From CAYUVF01 sp964448045 (GTDB lineage: Bacteria > Bacteroidota > Rhodothermia > Rhodothermales > Salinibacteraceae): a stretch of DNA of 25,197 bases. The notes below the pieces were generated by a model. That model was not told the origin of the DNA and ran no database searches. It worked only from the letters and a program-made list of their open reading frames with translations. Shown here in pieces: positions 17,368-23,860 of the stretch. The stretch covers positions 1 through 25,197 of the forward strand of contig CAYUVF010000060.1 in the NCBI GenBank assembly GCA_964448045.1, given 5' to 3'. Each line of letters begins with the position of its first letter. Position 1 is the first letter of the stretch. The position numbers and the translations under genes were made by a program.

Positions 17368-17467
17368 AGCGTTCGTGTGGGGGGGACGCAGCAGGCGTCC
17401 AGGTGCCCAAACGAATTCGATCTGTGAACCCGTTTTCCTGCCCCGGCAGACTGAATCCACCCTCCCC

Positions 17468-18682
17468 ATGCCGTCTTTCTCCGCGCTGTTCGATTCAACT
17501 ACGCGCCTCGTCGCCGGCCTGATGAGTGGCACCTCGCTCGACGGCATCGACGCCGCGATCGCGCGGATCAGCGGGAGTGGGACCGCGATGTCGACCGAGC
17601 TGCTGGCGTTCGCGCATCAGCCGTATGCGGCAGAGCTGCAGAACGTGCTGCTGCAGAATGCGGATGAGGCCTCGTCCTCGGTGCGGGATCTCACGCTGCT
17701 GGGCACGCGCCTGGCTGATCTGTACGCCGAGGCCGTCCGCGCAGCGCTCGATCAGATGGCCCTCGGCCCGTCCGATCTCGATCTCATGGGCATACACGGC
17801 CAGACGGTGTGTCACGTCCCCAAGCCTGCCGACTGCGCCGGGGCCGAGGTGCGCGGAACGCTGCAAGTGGGCAACCCCTCGGTGCTGGCCAATCGCCTGG
17901 GCGTGCCCGTCGTGGGCGACTTTCGCGCGGCCGACATGGCGCTCGGCGGGCAGGGGGCGCCGCTCGTCCCGTACTTCGACTACGTCTATTTTACGGATGC
18001 GCACGAGACGCGCGGGCTGCTCAACCTCGGCGGCATCGCCAACCTCACCGTGCTGCCCGCGGGCGGCGGCCCGTCCGATGTGACGGCGTTCGACACGGGC
18101 CCGGCCAACATGGTCATCGACGCGCTGGCGCGGCGCCTCTTCCAGCGCGGCTACGACGCCGACGGCGCCCTGGCCGCCGAGGGCACGCGCGACCCCGGCT
18201 GGCTGGCCGATCTGCTCGACGACCCGTACTTCGCCGTGCCGCCGCCCAAGTCGACCGGCCGTGCCCGCTTCGGCACGGGCTACGCCGAGCAGCTGGTGGA
18301 GGAGGGGCGGGCCCGCGGCTGCTCGGCACACGATCTGATGGCGACGGCGACGGCGCTCACGGCGTATTCCGTTTATCAGGCCTATGCGCAGTTCATCCGC
18401 GACACGGCCCCCCTCGATGTGCTCATCGCCTCGGGGGGCGGCATCTACAACCGCACGCTGATGGGGCGGCTGTCCGATGCCTTCGCGCCCATCCCCGTCC
18501 GCACCGCCGCCGACTACGGCCTCGACCCCGACGCGAAGGAAGCCCTCTGCTTCGCCGTCCTCGCCCACGAAACCGTCAACGGCGTGCCGACGAACCTGCC
18601 CAGCGTCACTGGCGCCGCCCGCCCGACGCTGCTCGGGTCGCTCAGTCTTCCGGGGTGGCGAGGGGGGCGTGGCGAGGGGTGA
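17468..18682 (+). CDS. anmK: Anhydro-N-acetylmuramic acid kinase
   Basis: This enzyme phosphorylates and opens 1,6-anhydro-MurNAc to MurNAc-6-phosphate with ATP, a step in recycling peptidoglycan fragments. The 404-residue product has the family blocks in order: GLMSGTSLDGIDAA near the N-terminus (ATP-binding), GIHGQTVCHVP, and 'QVGNPSVLANRLGVPVVGDF' then RAADMALGGQGAPLVP with the conserved Asp. LNLGGIANLTVL, FDTGPANMVIDA and DVLIASGGGIYNRTLM follow. The ATG at 17468 gives the standard N-terminus; earlier in-frame starts overlap the TPR gene. The last dozen codons (LSLPGWRGGRGEG) are encoded in part by a 14-bp-period G-rich repeat, suggesting the natural C-terminus has been replaced or extended by repeat DNA. 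Confidence 0.95.
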   Translation: MPSFSALFDSTTRLVAGLMSGTSLDGIDAAIARISGSGTAMSTELLAFAHQPYAAELQNVLLQNADEASSSVRDLTLLGTRLADLYAEAVRAALDQMALGPSDLDLMGIHGQTVCHVPKPADCAGAEVRGTLQVGNPSVLANRLGVPVVGDFRAADMALGGQGAPLVPYFDYVYFTDAHETRGLLNLGGIANLTVLPAGGGPSDVTAFDTGPANMVIDALARRLFQRGYDADGALAAEGTRDPGWLADLLDDPYFAVPPPKSTGRARFGTGYAEQLVEEGRARGCSAHDLMATATALTAYSVYQAYAQFIRDTAPLDVLIASGGGIYNRTLMGRLSDAFAPIPVRTAADYGLDPDAKEALCFAVLAHETVNGVPTNLPSVTGAARPTLLGSLSLPGWRGGRGEG

Positions 18683-18689
18683 GTAGTGA
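18655..18689. repeat. G-rich heptad/14-bp-period repeat across the anmK stop
   Basis: GTGGCGAGGGG occurs at 18655-18665 and 18669-18679, period 14. As heptamers it reads GTGGCGA, GGGGGGC, GTGGCGA, GGGGTGA, GTAGTGA. The anmK stop TGA (18680-18682) lies inside it, so the repeat is partly coding. Confidence 0.75.
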
Positions 18690-18770
18690 GTGGGAGCTTT
18701 ACGCTGTTTTCGGGAGAAGGGCCTGAACCCCGGCTGGCGCCATCCGTGTGAAAGCACTCGTTCCCCACCC

Positions 18771-18805
18771 CGAACCTGCAACCTCGAACCTGCAACCTGC
18801 AACCC
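18771..18805. repeat. Heptanucleotide repeat (5 units) just upstream of thiL
   Basis: Five consecutive heptamers: CGAACCT, GCAACCT, CGAACCT, GCAACCT, GCAACCC. The first four form two copies of the 14-mer CGAACCTGCAACCT. The array ends 10 nt before the thiL ATG at 18816. It has no dyad and no Shine-Dalgarno character; its ACCT core would resemble the anti-Shine-Dalgarno, not the ribosome-binding sequence. Confidence 0.9.
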
Positions 18806-18815
18806 CGATCCCTTC

Positions 18816-19901
18816 ATGCCTCAACCACAGGAGCAGCAATACACGCCCATCGAAGACATCGGCGAGTTTGGGCTGATCGCGCATCTGCGCCAGACGCTCG
18901 GCGAGCCGGAGGACGAGTCGGTGCTGGCCGGCATTGCCGACGACGCCGCGGTGTACCGCATCGACGACGAACGCGTGCACGTGCTCACTACCGATGCGCT
19001 CATCGAGGGCATCCACTTCGATCGCACCTTCATGCCGATGGAGCACCTCGGCTTCAAGGCGGTGTCGGTGAACGTGAGCGACGTGGTGGCGATGAACGCC
19101 GAGCCGCGCTACGCCACCATCACCCTCGGCGTGCCGCAGCAGCTGCCGGTGGAGGCGCTCACGCAGCTCTACGAGGGCGTGCGGCAGGCGTGCAAAGCGT
19201 ATGGCATGACCGTCGTGGGCGGCGACACCACCGCGGCGCATCACTTCACCCTGTCGGTGTCCGTCGTGGGCGAGGCCGAGGAAGACGCCATCGTCTACCG
19301 CCGAGGCGCGCAGCCGGGCGATGTGCTCTGCCTGACGGGCGACATCGGCGCGTCGTTTGCCGGGCTGAAGGCGCTGATCGACAATCGCGAGCGGCTACGC
19401 GAGCAGGGCGAGGACCACTTCGAGTCGAACCTCGACCAGTTCAACTACGTGATCCAGCGGCACCTGGCGCCGCCCGCGCAGCTCAAAGCGGTGCGCGACT
19501 GGAAGGAGCACGGCATCCGCCCGAGCGCGCTGATCGACATTTCGGATGGGCTGGCCTCGGAGGTCAATCACCTCTGCGAGGCGAGTGGCACGGGTGCGCT
19601 GGTGTACGGCCCGGAGCTGCCCATCGCCAACGAGACGATCAACGCAGCGGAGCACTTCGGCGAAGATGTGAACGTGTACGCCCTTTTCGGCGGGGAGGAT
19701 TACGAACTGCTATTTGCCCTGCCCGAGGCGCAGCTGGACCGCCTCAAAACGATGGCGCCCGACGCGTTCTTCGTCATTGGCGAGATCACGGATAAGGACG
19801 ATGGCATCCGCATCAAGCGGCCCGATGGGGAAACGGTGCCGCTGCGCCCCGGTGGATACGAGCACTTTTCGTCGGACATAGACCCCGGCCCGATGGGCTA
19901 A
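18816..19901 (+). CDS. thiL: Thiamine-monophosphate kinase
   Basis: ThiL phosphorylates thiamine monophosphate to thiamine diphosphate with ATP, the last step of cofactor synthesis in the cytosol. The 361-residue product has the PurM/ThiL fold blocks: IGEFGLIAHL at the N-terminus, GIADDAAVY (D42/D43, Mg/ATP), TTDALIEGIHF (D60) and VNVSDVVAMNAEP (D89). GGDTTAA (D137), LIDISDGLASEVNHL and FGGEDYELLFAL follow. The ATG at 18816 gives the standard start; the upstream open frame reads through repeat DNA and is rejected. No TPP riboswitch was recognised in the 133-bp gap from anmK, which is largely repeat sequence. Confidence 0.96.
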   Translation: MPQPQEQQYTPIEDIGEFGLIAHLRQTLGEPEDESVLAGIADDAAVYRIDDERVHVLTTDALIEGIHFDRTFMPMEHLGFKAVSVNVSDVVAMNAEPRYATITLGVPQQLPVEALTQLYEGVRQACKAYGMTVVGGDTTAAHHFTLSVSVVGEAEEDAIVYRRGAQPGDVLCLTGDIGASFAGLKALIDNRERLREQGEDHFESNLDQFNYVIQRHLAPPAQLKAVRDWKEHGIRPSALIDISDGLASEVNHLCEASGTGALVYGPELPIANETINAAEHFGEDVNVYALFGGEDYELLFALPEAQLDRLKTMAPDAFFVIGEITDKDDGIRIKRPDGETVPLRPGGYEHFSSDIDPGPMG

Positions 19902-20049
19902 TGGAGCCGGTGAGCCGGACGCGTACCCATCGGAACCGGGCCGGTAGCGCCAAGTCCTTCGGCCCGAGACCCGGTTACGCGCCGCCATTGACTCCGCATT
20001 CATGAAGGAGGGGATTGCCGTATTGACTTTGGACCGGGGCGTTACCAGA

Positions 20050-20082
20050 TTGAAAGTAGAGATGCACTCCTTGTCTACTTTC
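20050..20082. promoter_or_regulatory. Inverted repeat and candidate promoter of the DUF6567-like gene
   Basis: GAAAGTAGA (20052-20060) and TCTACTTTC (20074-20082) are perfect 9-bp arms around a 13-nt spacer. A possible sigma-70 pair, TTGAAA (20050-20055) and TCTACT (20074-20079, 18-bp spacing), is built into the arms. A further TTGACT lies at 20023-20028. The repeat ends 11 bp before the start codon, so it could be an operator or an RNA hairpin at the start. The region is AT-richer than its surroundings. Confidence 0.5.
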
Positions 20083-20093
20083 CAGGTTAGATT

Positions 20094-20534
20094 ATGACGT
20101 ACACACTGCACCCGCGCCGGTGGTTAGGCGTCGGGCTTGTTCTGTTCTTTGTGTCGACTGCGGGTTGCGTCTCCACCGGCAGTTTCCCATCCGCGAACGT
20201 AACGAACGTCGAGCTTTCGGAGGGCAATTTCGAGATGGTGGCGACCGATGTCTCCGGTGAGGCCTCGGCCGGATATCTGCTGGGCCTGAGTGGCGGCTTC
20301 GGGCTTGCCTCCCAGACCAGCACCCTCGCGCTGGTGCGCGTCAGCGGCGATGGCGCGCTGTACCGCGAGGCCATCCGCGACCTGTGGGATAACTTCCGCG
20401 CGGAGTACGGCGACGTGGAGGGGCGCACCCTCGCGCTCGTCAACGTGCGCTTCGACAGCGATGCGCTGAATCTGCTCGTGTACACGCAGCCCACGGTGTC
20501 CATCCGGGCCGACGTCGTCGAGTTTGTAGATTGA
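20094..20534 (+). CDS. DUF6567-like lipoprotein
   Basis: The 146-residue product has a basic N-terminus, a hydrophobic stretch (LGVGLVLFFVSTA) and a lipobox-like GC at G25-C26, so it is probably a lipoprotein. The body reads 'VELSEGNFEMVATDVSGEAS', GYLLGLSGGFG, then 'ALYREAIRDLWDNFRAEYGD' and ends 'VSIRADVVEF'. This pattern matches small Bacteroidota lipoproteins listed under DUF6567; the family name is from memory. Their function is unknown. It seems to be a single-gene unit, with its own candidate promoter at 20050-20082 and an intrinsic terminator 29 bp after the stop. Confidence 0.82.
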   Translation: MTYTLHPRRWLGVGLVLFFVSTAGCVSTGSFPSANVTNVELSEGNFEMVATDVSGEASAGYLLGLSGGFGLASQTSTLALVRVSGDGALYREAIRDLWDNFRAEYGDVEGRTLALVNVRFDSDALNLLVYTQPTVSIRADVVEFVD

Positions 20535-20562
20535 AGCTGCTCCTCCGTTATCGATACATCCC

Positions 20563-20594
20563 GCCGCGATGGATTCGTCCGTCGCGGCTTTTTT
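20563..20594 (+). terminator. Intrinsic terminator after the DUF6567-like gene
   Basis: The stem GCCGCGA (20563-20569) pairs with TCGCGGC (20582-20588) across a 12-nt loop. Six Ts follow (20589-20594). It is the clearest rho-independent terminator in the window. A second hairpin, GCCGATC (20598-20604) with GATCGGC (20618-20624), follows directly without a T-run. Confidence 0.85.
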
Positions 20595-20975
20595 GTGGCC
20601 GATCGGGCCTTTTCCGGGATCGGCTATTTCATCTTCACGGGATCTTTGTTATATTCCGGGTGAGGGAAAAGACCAACGCGACGCCGGGGGCTTGCATGCG
20701 CCCGGCGAGTAGACCATCAGGTATCGTCTGCACACGCGAGAGTCTGTCGTTCACGCGGTTGTCAACCTGCTTCGATGCACGCCCAATTCTTCGAGCAGGT
20801 GCCGTTGCATCATTGAGATACCGGGCCGCATGGTCCCGCCCTCCTCAGTATCCGGAGTCCGCTATCCGCGGTGCTATCGAATGGCTGCGGAGATGCTGCC
20901 TGTGATCCCGCAGGCGAGTACGCGAAGTGGCTTGGTGCGCTCGTGGAGGCGCCGAGTTGTCTATTCATTTAGACC
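20595..20975 (+). promoter_or_regulatory. Long leader region of the metalloprotease gene
   Basis: No gene is supported in this ~380-bp stretch. TATATT (20650-20655) is a possible -10 with a weak -35 (TTTCAT, 20627-20632, 17-bp spacing). If used, the transcript has a leader of about 330 nt. The leader contains a perfect 7-bp hairpin, CGCCGGG (20682-20688) with CCCGGCG (20701-20707), and a weaker one, CCTGCT with AGCAGG (about 20768-20800). No known riboswitch class was recognised. The in-frame open stretch from 20830 lacks conserved features and a ribosome-binding site. Confidence 0.4.
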
Positions 20976-20983
20976 GAGGAGGT
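20976..20983 (+). promoter_or_regulatory. Strong Shine-Dalgarno for the metalloprotease
   Basis: GAGGAGGT, close to a full anti-16S match, lies 8 nt before the ATG at 20992. This sets the start and implies high expression. It is the strongest such site in the window, where most genes show none. Confidence 0.85.
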
Positions 20984-20991
20984 ATCCAATC

Positions 20992-23232
20992 ATGACTGAT
21001 TTTGAACCCACGATCCCCGATATAGGATCGTCCAACATTATCGACGATGAACTGAGCGTCGAACAAGTCGCCGAAACCGAGATCCACGAGCGCGCCGATC
21101 CGCTGGGCCGCGATGTCATCGAGCCGGCGCGCGCGACAGAGTCGATCTCCGTCGATGGCGAGGAGGCCGAGACCAACGGCCACGTTACCGAGGCTACACG
21201 CACGCCCATCCAGCCGACGATGGTGGAGTCGACAGCCGAACAGGTGGAGCGCATGGCCCCGGCGGCCGTACAGAAGCGCACCGTGAGCGGCCGGTACGTC
21301 GGCACGCAGGGCAGCTGGCGGCTGACGACCCGCGTCGACGTAGACGGCCGCCGCCCGCTGAAGCGCATCAGTGGCGATTTCCACTACCGGGTGGGCGCGA
21401 CCACGCGCTATTACGGCTCCTTCGTGGTCGATGCGCCGTCACTGCGCGTCTATCCGGCGTACGTCATCGTTCAGGGTCGAGGGCGGTTCACCTTCCGGGC
21501 AGGCGCGCCCATCGTGCGCGTGGTCATCCGGCGGCGGTCCTTCAGCCAGCCCCGTGCCCCGGCCAGCGTCCAATTCCTGACGCGCAATAACCGGCGCGGC
21601 GCGCGGTACAGTTGCGACTTCAACACGGCCTCGTTCCGGCGCGTGCAGCTGGAGCAGGACTACGTCGAAGGGATCCAGCCGTTTACGTCGTACGACACGA
21701 CCCTGCTGCCCTCGGGCGGCCCCGATCGTGTGCTCACCGTCCAGAGCGCCTACGCCGAGTCGGGCGTGGAGCTGCAGACGGCCGGCGCCTGGGGCGAGAT
21801 TCCGATCTCTAACGCCGGGGCCAACACCAAGTGGAGTAACGCCGAGCTGCATCAGGCCATGCAGACGCAGTTCAGCTTATGGCAGGATGTGCCGCAGTGG
21901 AAGGTGTGGTTGCTCGCTGCGCAGGAGCATGATTACGGCTCCGGCCTTTACGGCATCATGTTCGACCAGCAGGGCAAGCAGCGGCAGGGGTGTGCTGTGT
22001 TTCATGCAGGTGTCGGCGGGGATACGCCGGAGAAGCAGCGCCTGCAACTGTATACGTACGTGCACGAGTTGGGTCACTGCTTCAACCTGTTCCACTCCTT
22101 TCACAAGCAGTACATGAACCCGCCGCAACCCAACCGGCTGAGCTCCCTCTCGTGGATGAACTATCCGTGGGGCTTCCCCGGCGGCCCATCGGCGTTCTGG
22201 AATTCGTTCCCGTTCCAGTTCGACGACCAAGAGCTCGTCCACCTGCGGCACGGGTTCCGCAACGACGTGATTATGGGCGGCAACCCCTTCGGCACCGGGG
22301 CCGCGCTCGAAAACGAAGAAGCCTTCGCCGACCCGATCGAAGATCAGTCGGGGCTGAAGCTGGAGTTGGAGGCTCCGCAGCGCAGCTACGCCTACGGCGA
22401 GCCCGTGCGCATCGAAATCAAGCTGCGGCTGACGGATCTGCGCGGCAAGCGCGTAAACGGCACCCTCGATCCCAACGCCGGTTACGTCAAAATCGCTATT
22501 CAGGCGCCGGGCGGCGCCGTGCGGTTGTACGAGCCGCTGATGGAGCACTGTGCGGCGGCGACGCCGGTTCGGCTCGATGCCGAGGCGCAGCCGGCCATCT
22601 ACGAGAGCGCGTATATCGGCTATGGGAAGGACGGCTTCTACTTCGAACAGCCCGGCCGCTACACGCTGCGCGCGGCGTATCATGCTCCCGACGGATCGAT
22701 CGTCATCTCTGACACGATTCGCCTGCGCGTGCGCACGCCCACCAGCGCAGCAGATGAGGAGGTCGCCGATCTGCTCTTCGGCGACGATCAGGGCGCGCTC
22801 TTCTATCTGAACGGGTCCGACTCGCCGTTCCTCAAGAGCGGCAACGACGCCTTCGAGCGGGTGCTCGACAAGCACGCGAAGCATCCTGCCGTGCCGCATG
22901 TGGGCCTCGCGAAAGGCATCAACGAAGCCCGCACGTTCAAGCGGCTTACGGATGAGCGCCGTATCCGCGCACGCAAGCCCAACCTGGAGGAGAGCATGAA
23001 TCTGCTCTCGACCGTGGTCGATGCCTCAACGGGCGATGACGGGGTCGACAACATCACCTTGAACCGCACGATGCGGACGCTGGCCCGGGCGCAGCACGAC
23101 GCCGGCGACGACAAAGGCGCCGAGCAGACGCTCGATCAGATGGTCAAGGTCTTCGAGCAGAAGAAGCTCCGCCCGACGGTGATGTCGACGATCAAGGCGC
23201 AAGCCAAGGCGACGCTCGATGAGCTGAAGTAA
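20992..23232 (+). CDS. Metzincin-type zinc metalloprotease with Ig-like and helical C-terminal domains
   Basis: The 746-residue product from the ATG at 20992 is fixed by the strong Shine-Dalgarno. Residues 1-95 are acidic and probably disordered, with no signal peptide, TM or lipobox. About 97-215 is a basic beta-rich domain with many Arg/Tyr. The protease core holds H358-E359-L-G-H362 with a third His at 368 (HELGHCFNLFH). That is the metzincin HExxHxxxxxH with Asn where Gly is usual. A Met-turn follows 21 residues on (SWMNY, M389). An Ig-like beta domain spans about 453-580 (ending near PGRYTLRA...RLRVRTP), and the last ~150 residues are helical. Cleavage of protein substrates by zinc is expected; target and location are unknown. 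The lack of an export signal is odd for a metzincin. No specific family is recognised. Confidence 0.85.
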   Translation: MTDFEPTIPDIGSSNIIDDELSVEQVAETEIHERADPLGRDVIEPARATESISVDGEEAETNGHVTEATRTPIQPTMVESTAEQVERMAPAAVQKRTVSGRYVGTQGSWRLTTRVDVDGRRPLKRISGDFHYRVGATTRYYGSFVVDAPSLRVYPAYVIVQGRGRFTFRAGAPIVRVVIRRRSFSQPRAPASVQFLTRNNRRGARYSCDFNTASFRRVQLEQDYVEGIQPFTSYDTTLLPSGGPDRVLTVQSAYAESGVELQTAGAWGEIPISNAGANTKWSNAELHQAMQTQFSLWQDVPQWKVWLLAAQEHDYGSGLYGIMFDQQGKQRQGCAVFHAGVGGDTPEKQRLQLYTYVHELGHCFNLFHSFHKQYMNPPQPNRLSSLSWMNYPWGFPGGPSAFWNSFPFQFDDQELVHLRHGFRNDVIMGGNPFGTGAALENEEAFADPIEDQSGLKLELEAPQRSYAYGEPVRIEIKLRLTDLRGKRVNGTLDPNAGYVKIAIQAPGGAVRLYEPLMEHCAAATPVRLDAEAQPAIYESAYIGYGKDGFYFEQPGRYTLRAAYHAPDGSIVISDTIRLRVRTPTSAADEEVADLLFGDDQGALFYLNGSDSPFLKSGNDAFERVLDKHAKHPAVPHVGLAKGINEARTFKRLTDERRIRARKPNLEESMNLLSTVVDASTGDDGVDNITLNRTMRTLARAQHDAGDDKGAEQTLDQMVKVFEQKKLRPTVMSTIKAQAKATLDELK

Positions 23233-23256
23233 GCGCCGTCTTTTTATCACGAAGGT

Positions 23257-23294
23257 CCGAGAGGGGGAGTGGCAGATGCGGCTCGCCCTCTCGG
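23257..23294. repeat. Perfect 9-bp inverted repeat between the metalloprotease and Ig-like genes
   Basis: CCGAGAGGG (23257-23265) and CCCTCTCGG (23286-23294) flank a 20-nt loop and are followed by CTTGTTTAT. It could be a weak or attenuating terminator that lowers expression of the next gene, or an mRNA-stabilising hairpin. It ends 15 bp before the next ATG. A T5 run at 23241-23245 lacks a convincing stem. Confidence 0.65.
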
Positions 23295-23309
23295 CTTGTT
23301 TATACGCCC

Positions 23310-23834
23310 ATGCCCGATTCCGTGCTCAATATCATCCTCCACGTCCCCGACGCGCCGCAGCCCACAGGCCAGCCCGTGCCGGTGGGCATCGAAGTGCGCA
23401 ACGCCTCGGACCAGCCCGTGTGGATCATTGGCGTACTCGAAGGCTCGGAGGCCGGCTTCCGGTACCCGTACTACCAGCCGACGATCACCGGACCGGAGCC
23501 GCTGCCGGAGCCCGATCAGCTTCTTCACTTCGGCAACGTGGCGCCGCTTCGGCTGGACGACTTTCACTTGCTCGCCCCCGGCGCCCTCTTCGATCCCACG
23601 CAGCCGGTCCATGGCGCCCACTACCATCCGCTGCGCGCGTTTCAGTCGTTTCGGCCCCCGGTGCCGGGCCGCTACACGCTGCAGCTCACGCTCTCCACCG
23701 AAAGCCAGGACCCGGCCGAGTGGCTGGGCATCATCGAGACGCCGGACAAAGACGCCATCCTCGACCGCCTTGCCGACGTGCCGCGGCTAAAGATCGTGTC
23801 GAATGCAGTCGAGGTAGAGGTGCAGGCGCCCTGA
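23310..23834 (+). CDS. Small Ig-like (BsuPI-like fold) hypothetical protein
   Basis: The 174-residue product has no signal peptide or TM. Its pattern is that of a single immunoglobulin-like beta-sandwich: 'LNIILHVPDAPQPTGQPVPV' then GIEVRNASDQPVWIIGVLEG, a long loop rich in Pro/His/Tyr, PGRYTLQLTLST and a final strand IVSNAVEVEVQA. The PGRYTLQL strand parallels PGRYTLRA in the Ig-like domain of the metalloprotease encoded 77 bp upstream in the same direction. The layout recalls intracellular protease inhibitors of the BsuPI type, but homology is not established. A role as partner, inhibitor or substrate adaptor of the protease is inference. It converges with the kinase gene, 26 bp apart. Confidence 0.75.
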   Translation: MPDSVLNIILHVPDAPQPTGQPVPVGIEVRNASDQPVWIIGVLEGSEAGFRYPYYQPTITGPEPLPEPDQLLHFGNVAPLRLDDFHLLAPGALFDPTQPVHGAHYHPLRAFQSFRPPVPGRYTLQLTLSTESQDPAEWLGIIETPDKDAILDRLADVPRLKIVSNAVEVEVQAP

Positions 23835-23860
23835 GCAGACGGCGGGTTTAGGGCGCGGGG

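Noticed and set aside
18683..18815. TPP riboswitch upstream of thiL
   Set aside because: The CUGAGA and related conserved TPP-box segments were not found; the spacer is mostly heptad repeat.
17495..18817. Minus-strand 440-codon frame opposite anmK
   Set aside because: Shadow frame; its start lies in heptad repeat DNA and its sequence is low-complexity.
19935..19980. Inverted pair AACCGGG/CCCGGTT after thiL as a terminator
   Set aside because: There is no T-run and the loop is long; GC-rich chance pairing is likely.
20640..20990. c-di-GMP, SAM or cobalamin riboswitch upstream of the metalloprotease
   Set aside because: Hairpins are present but the conserved core sequences of these classes were not seen.
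23239..23245. Intrinsic terminator at the T5 run after the metalloprotease stop
   Set aside because: The preceding bases do not form a convincing uninterrupted stem; the better dyad lies downstream at 23257-23294.
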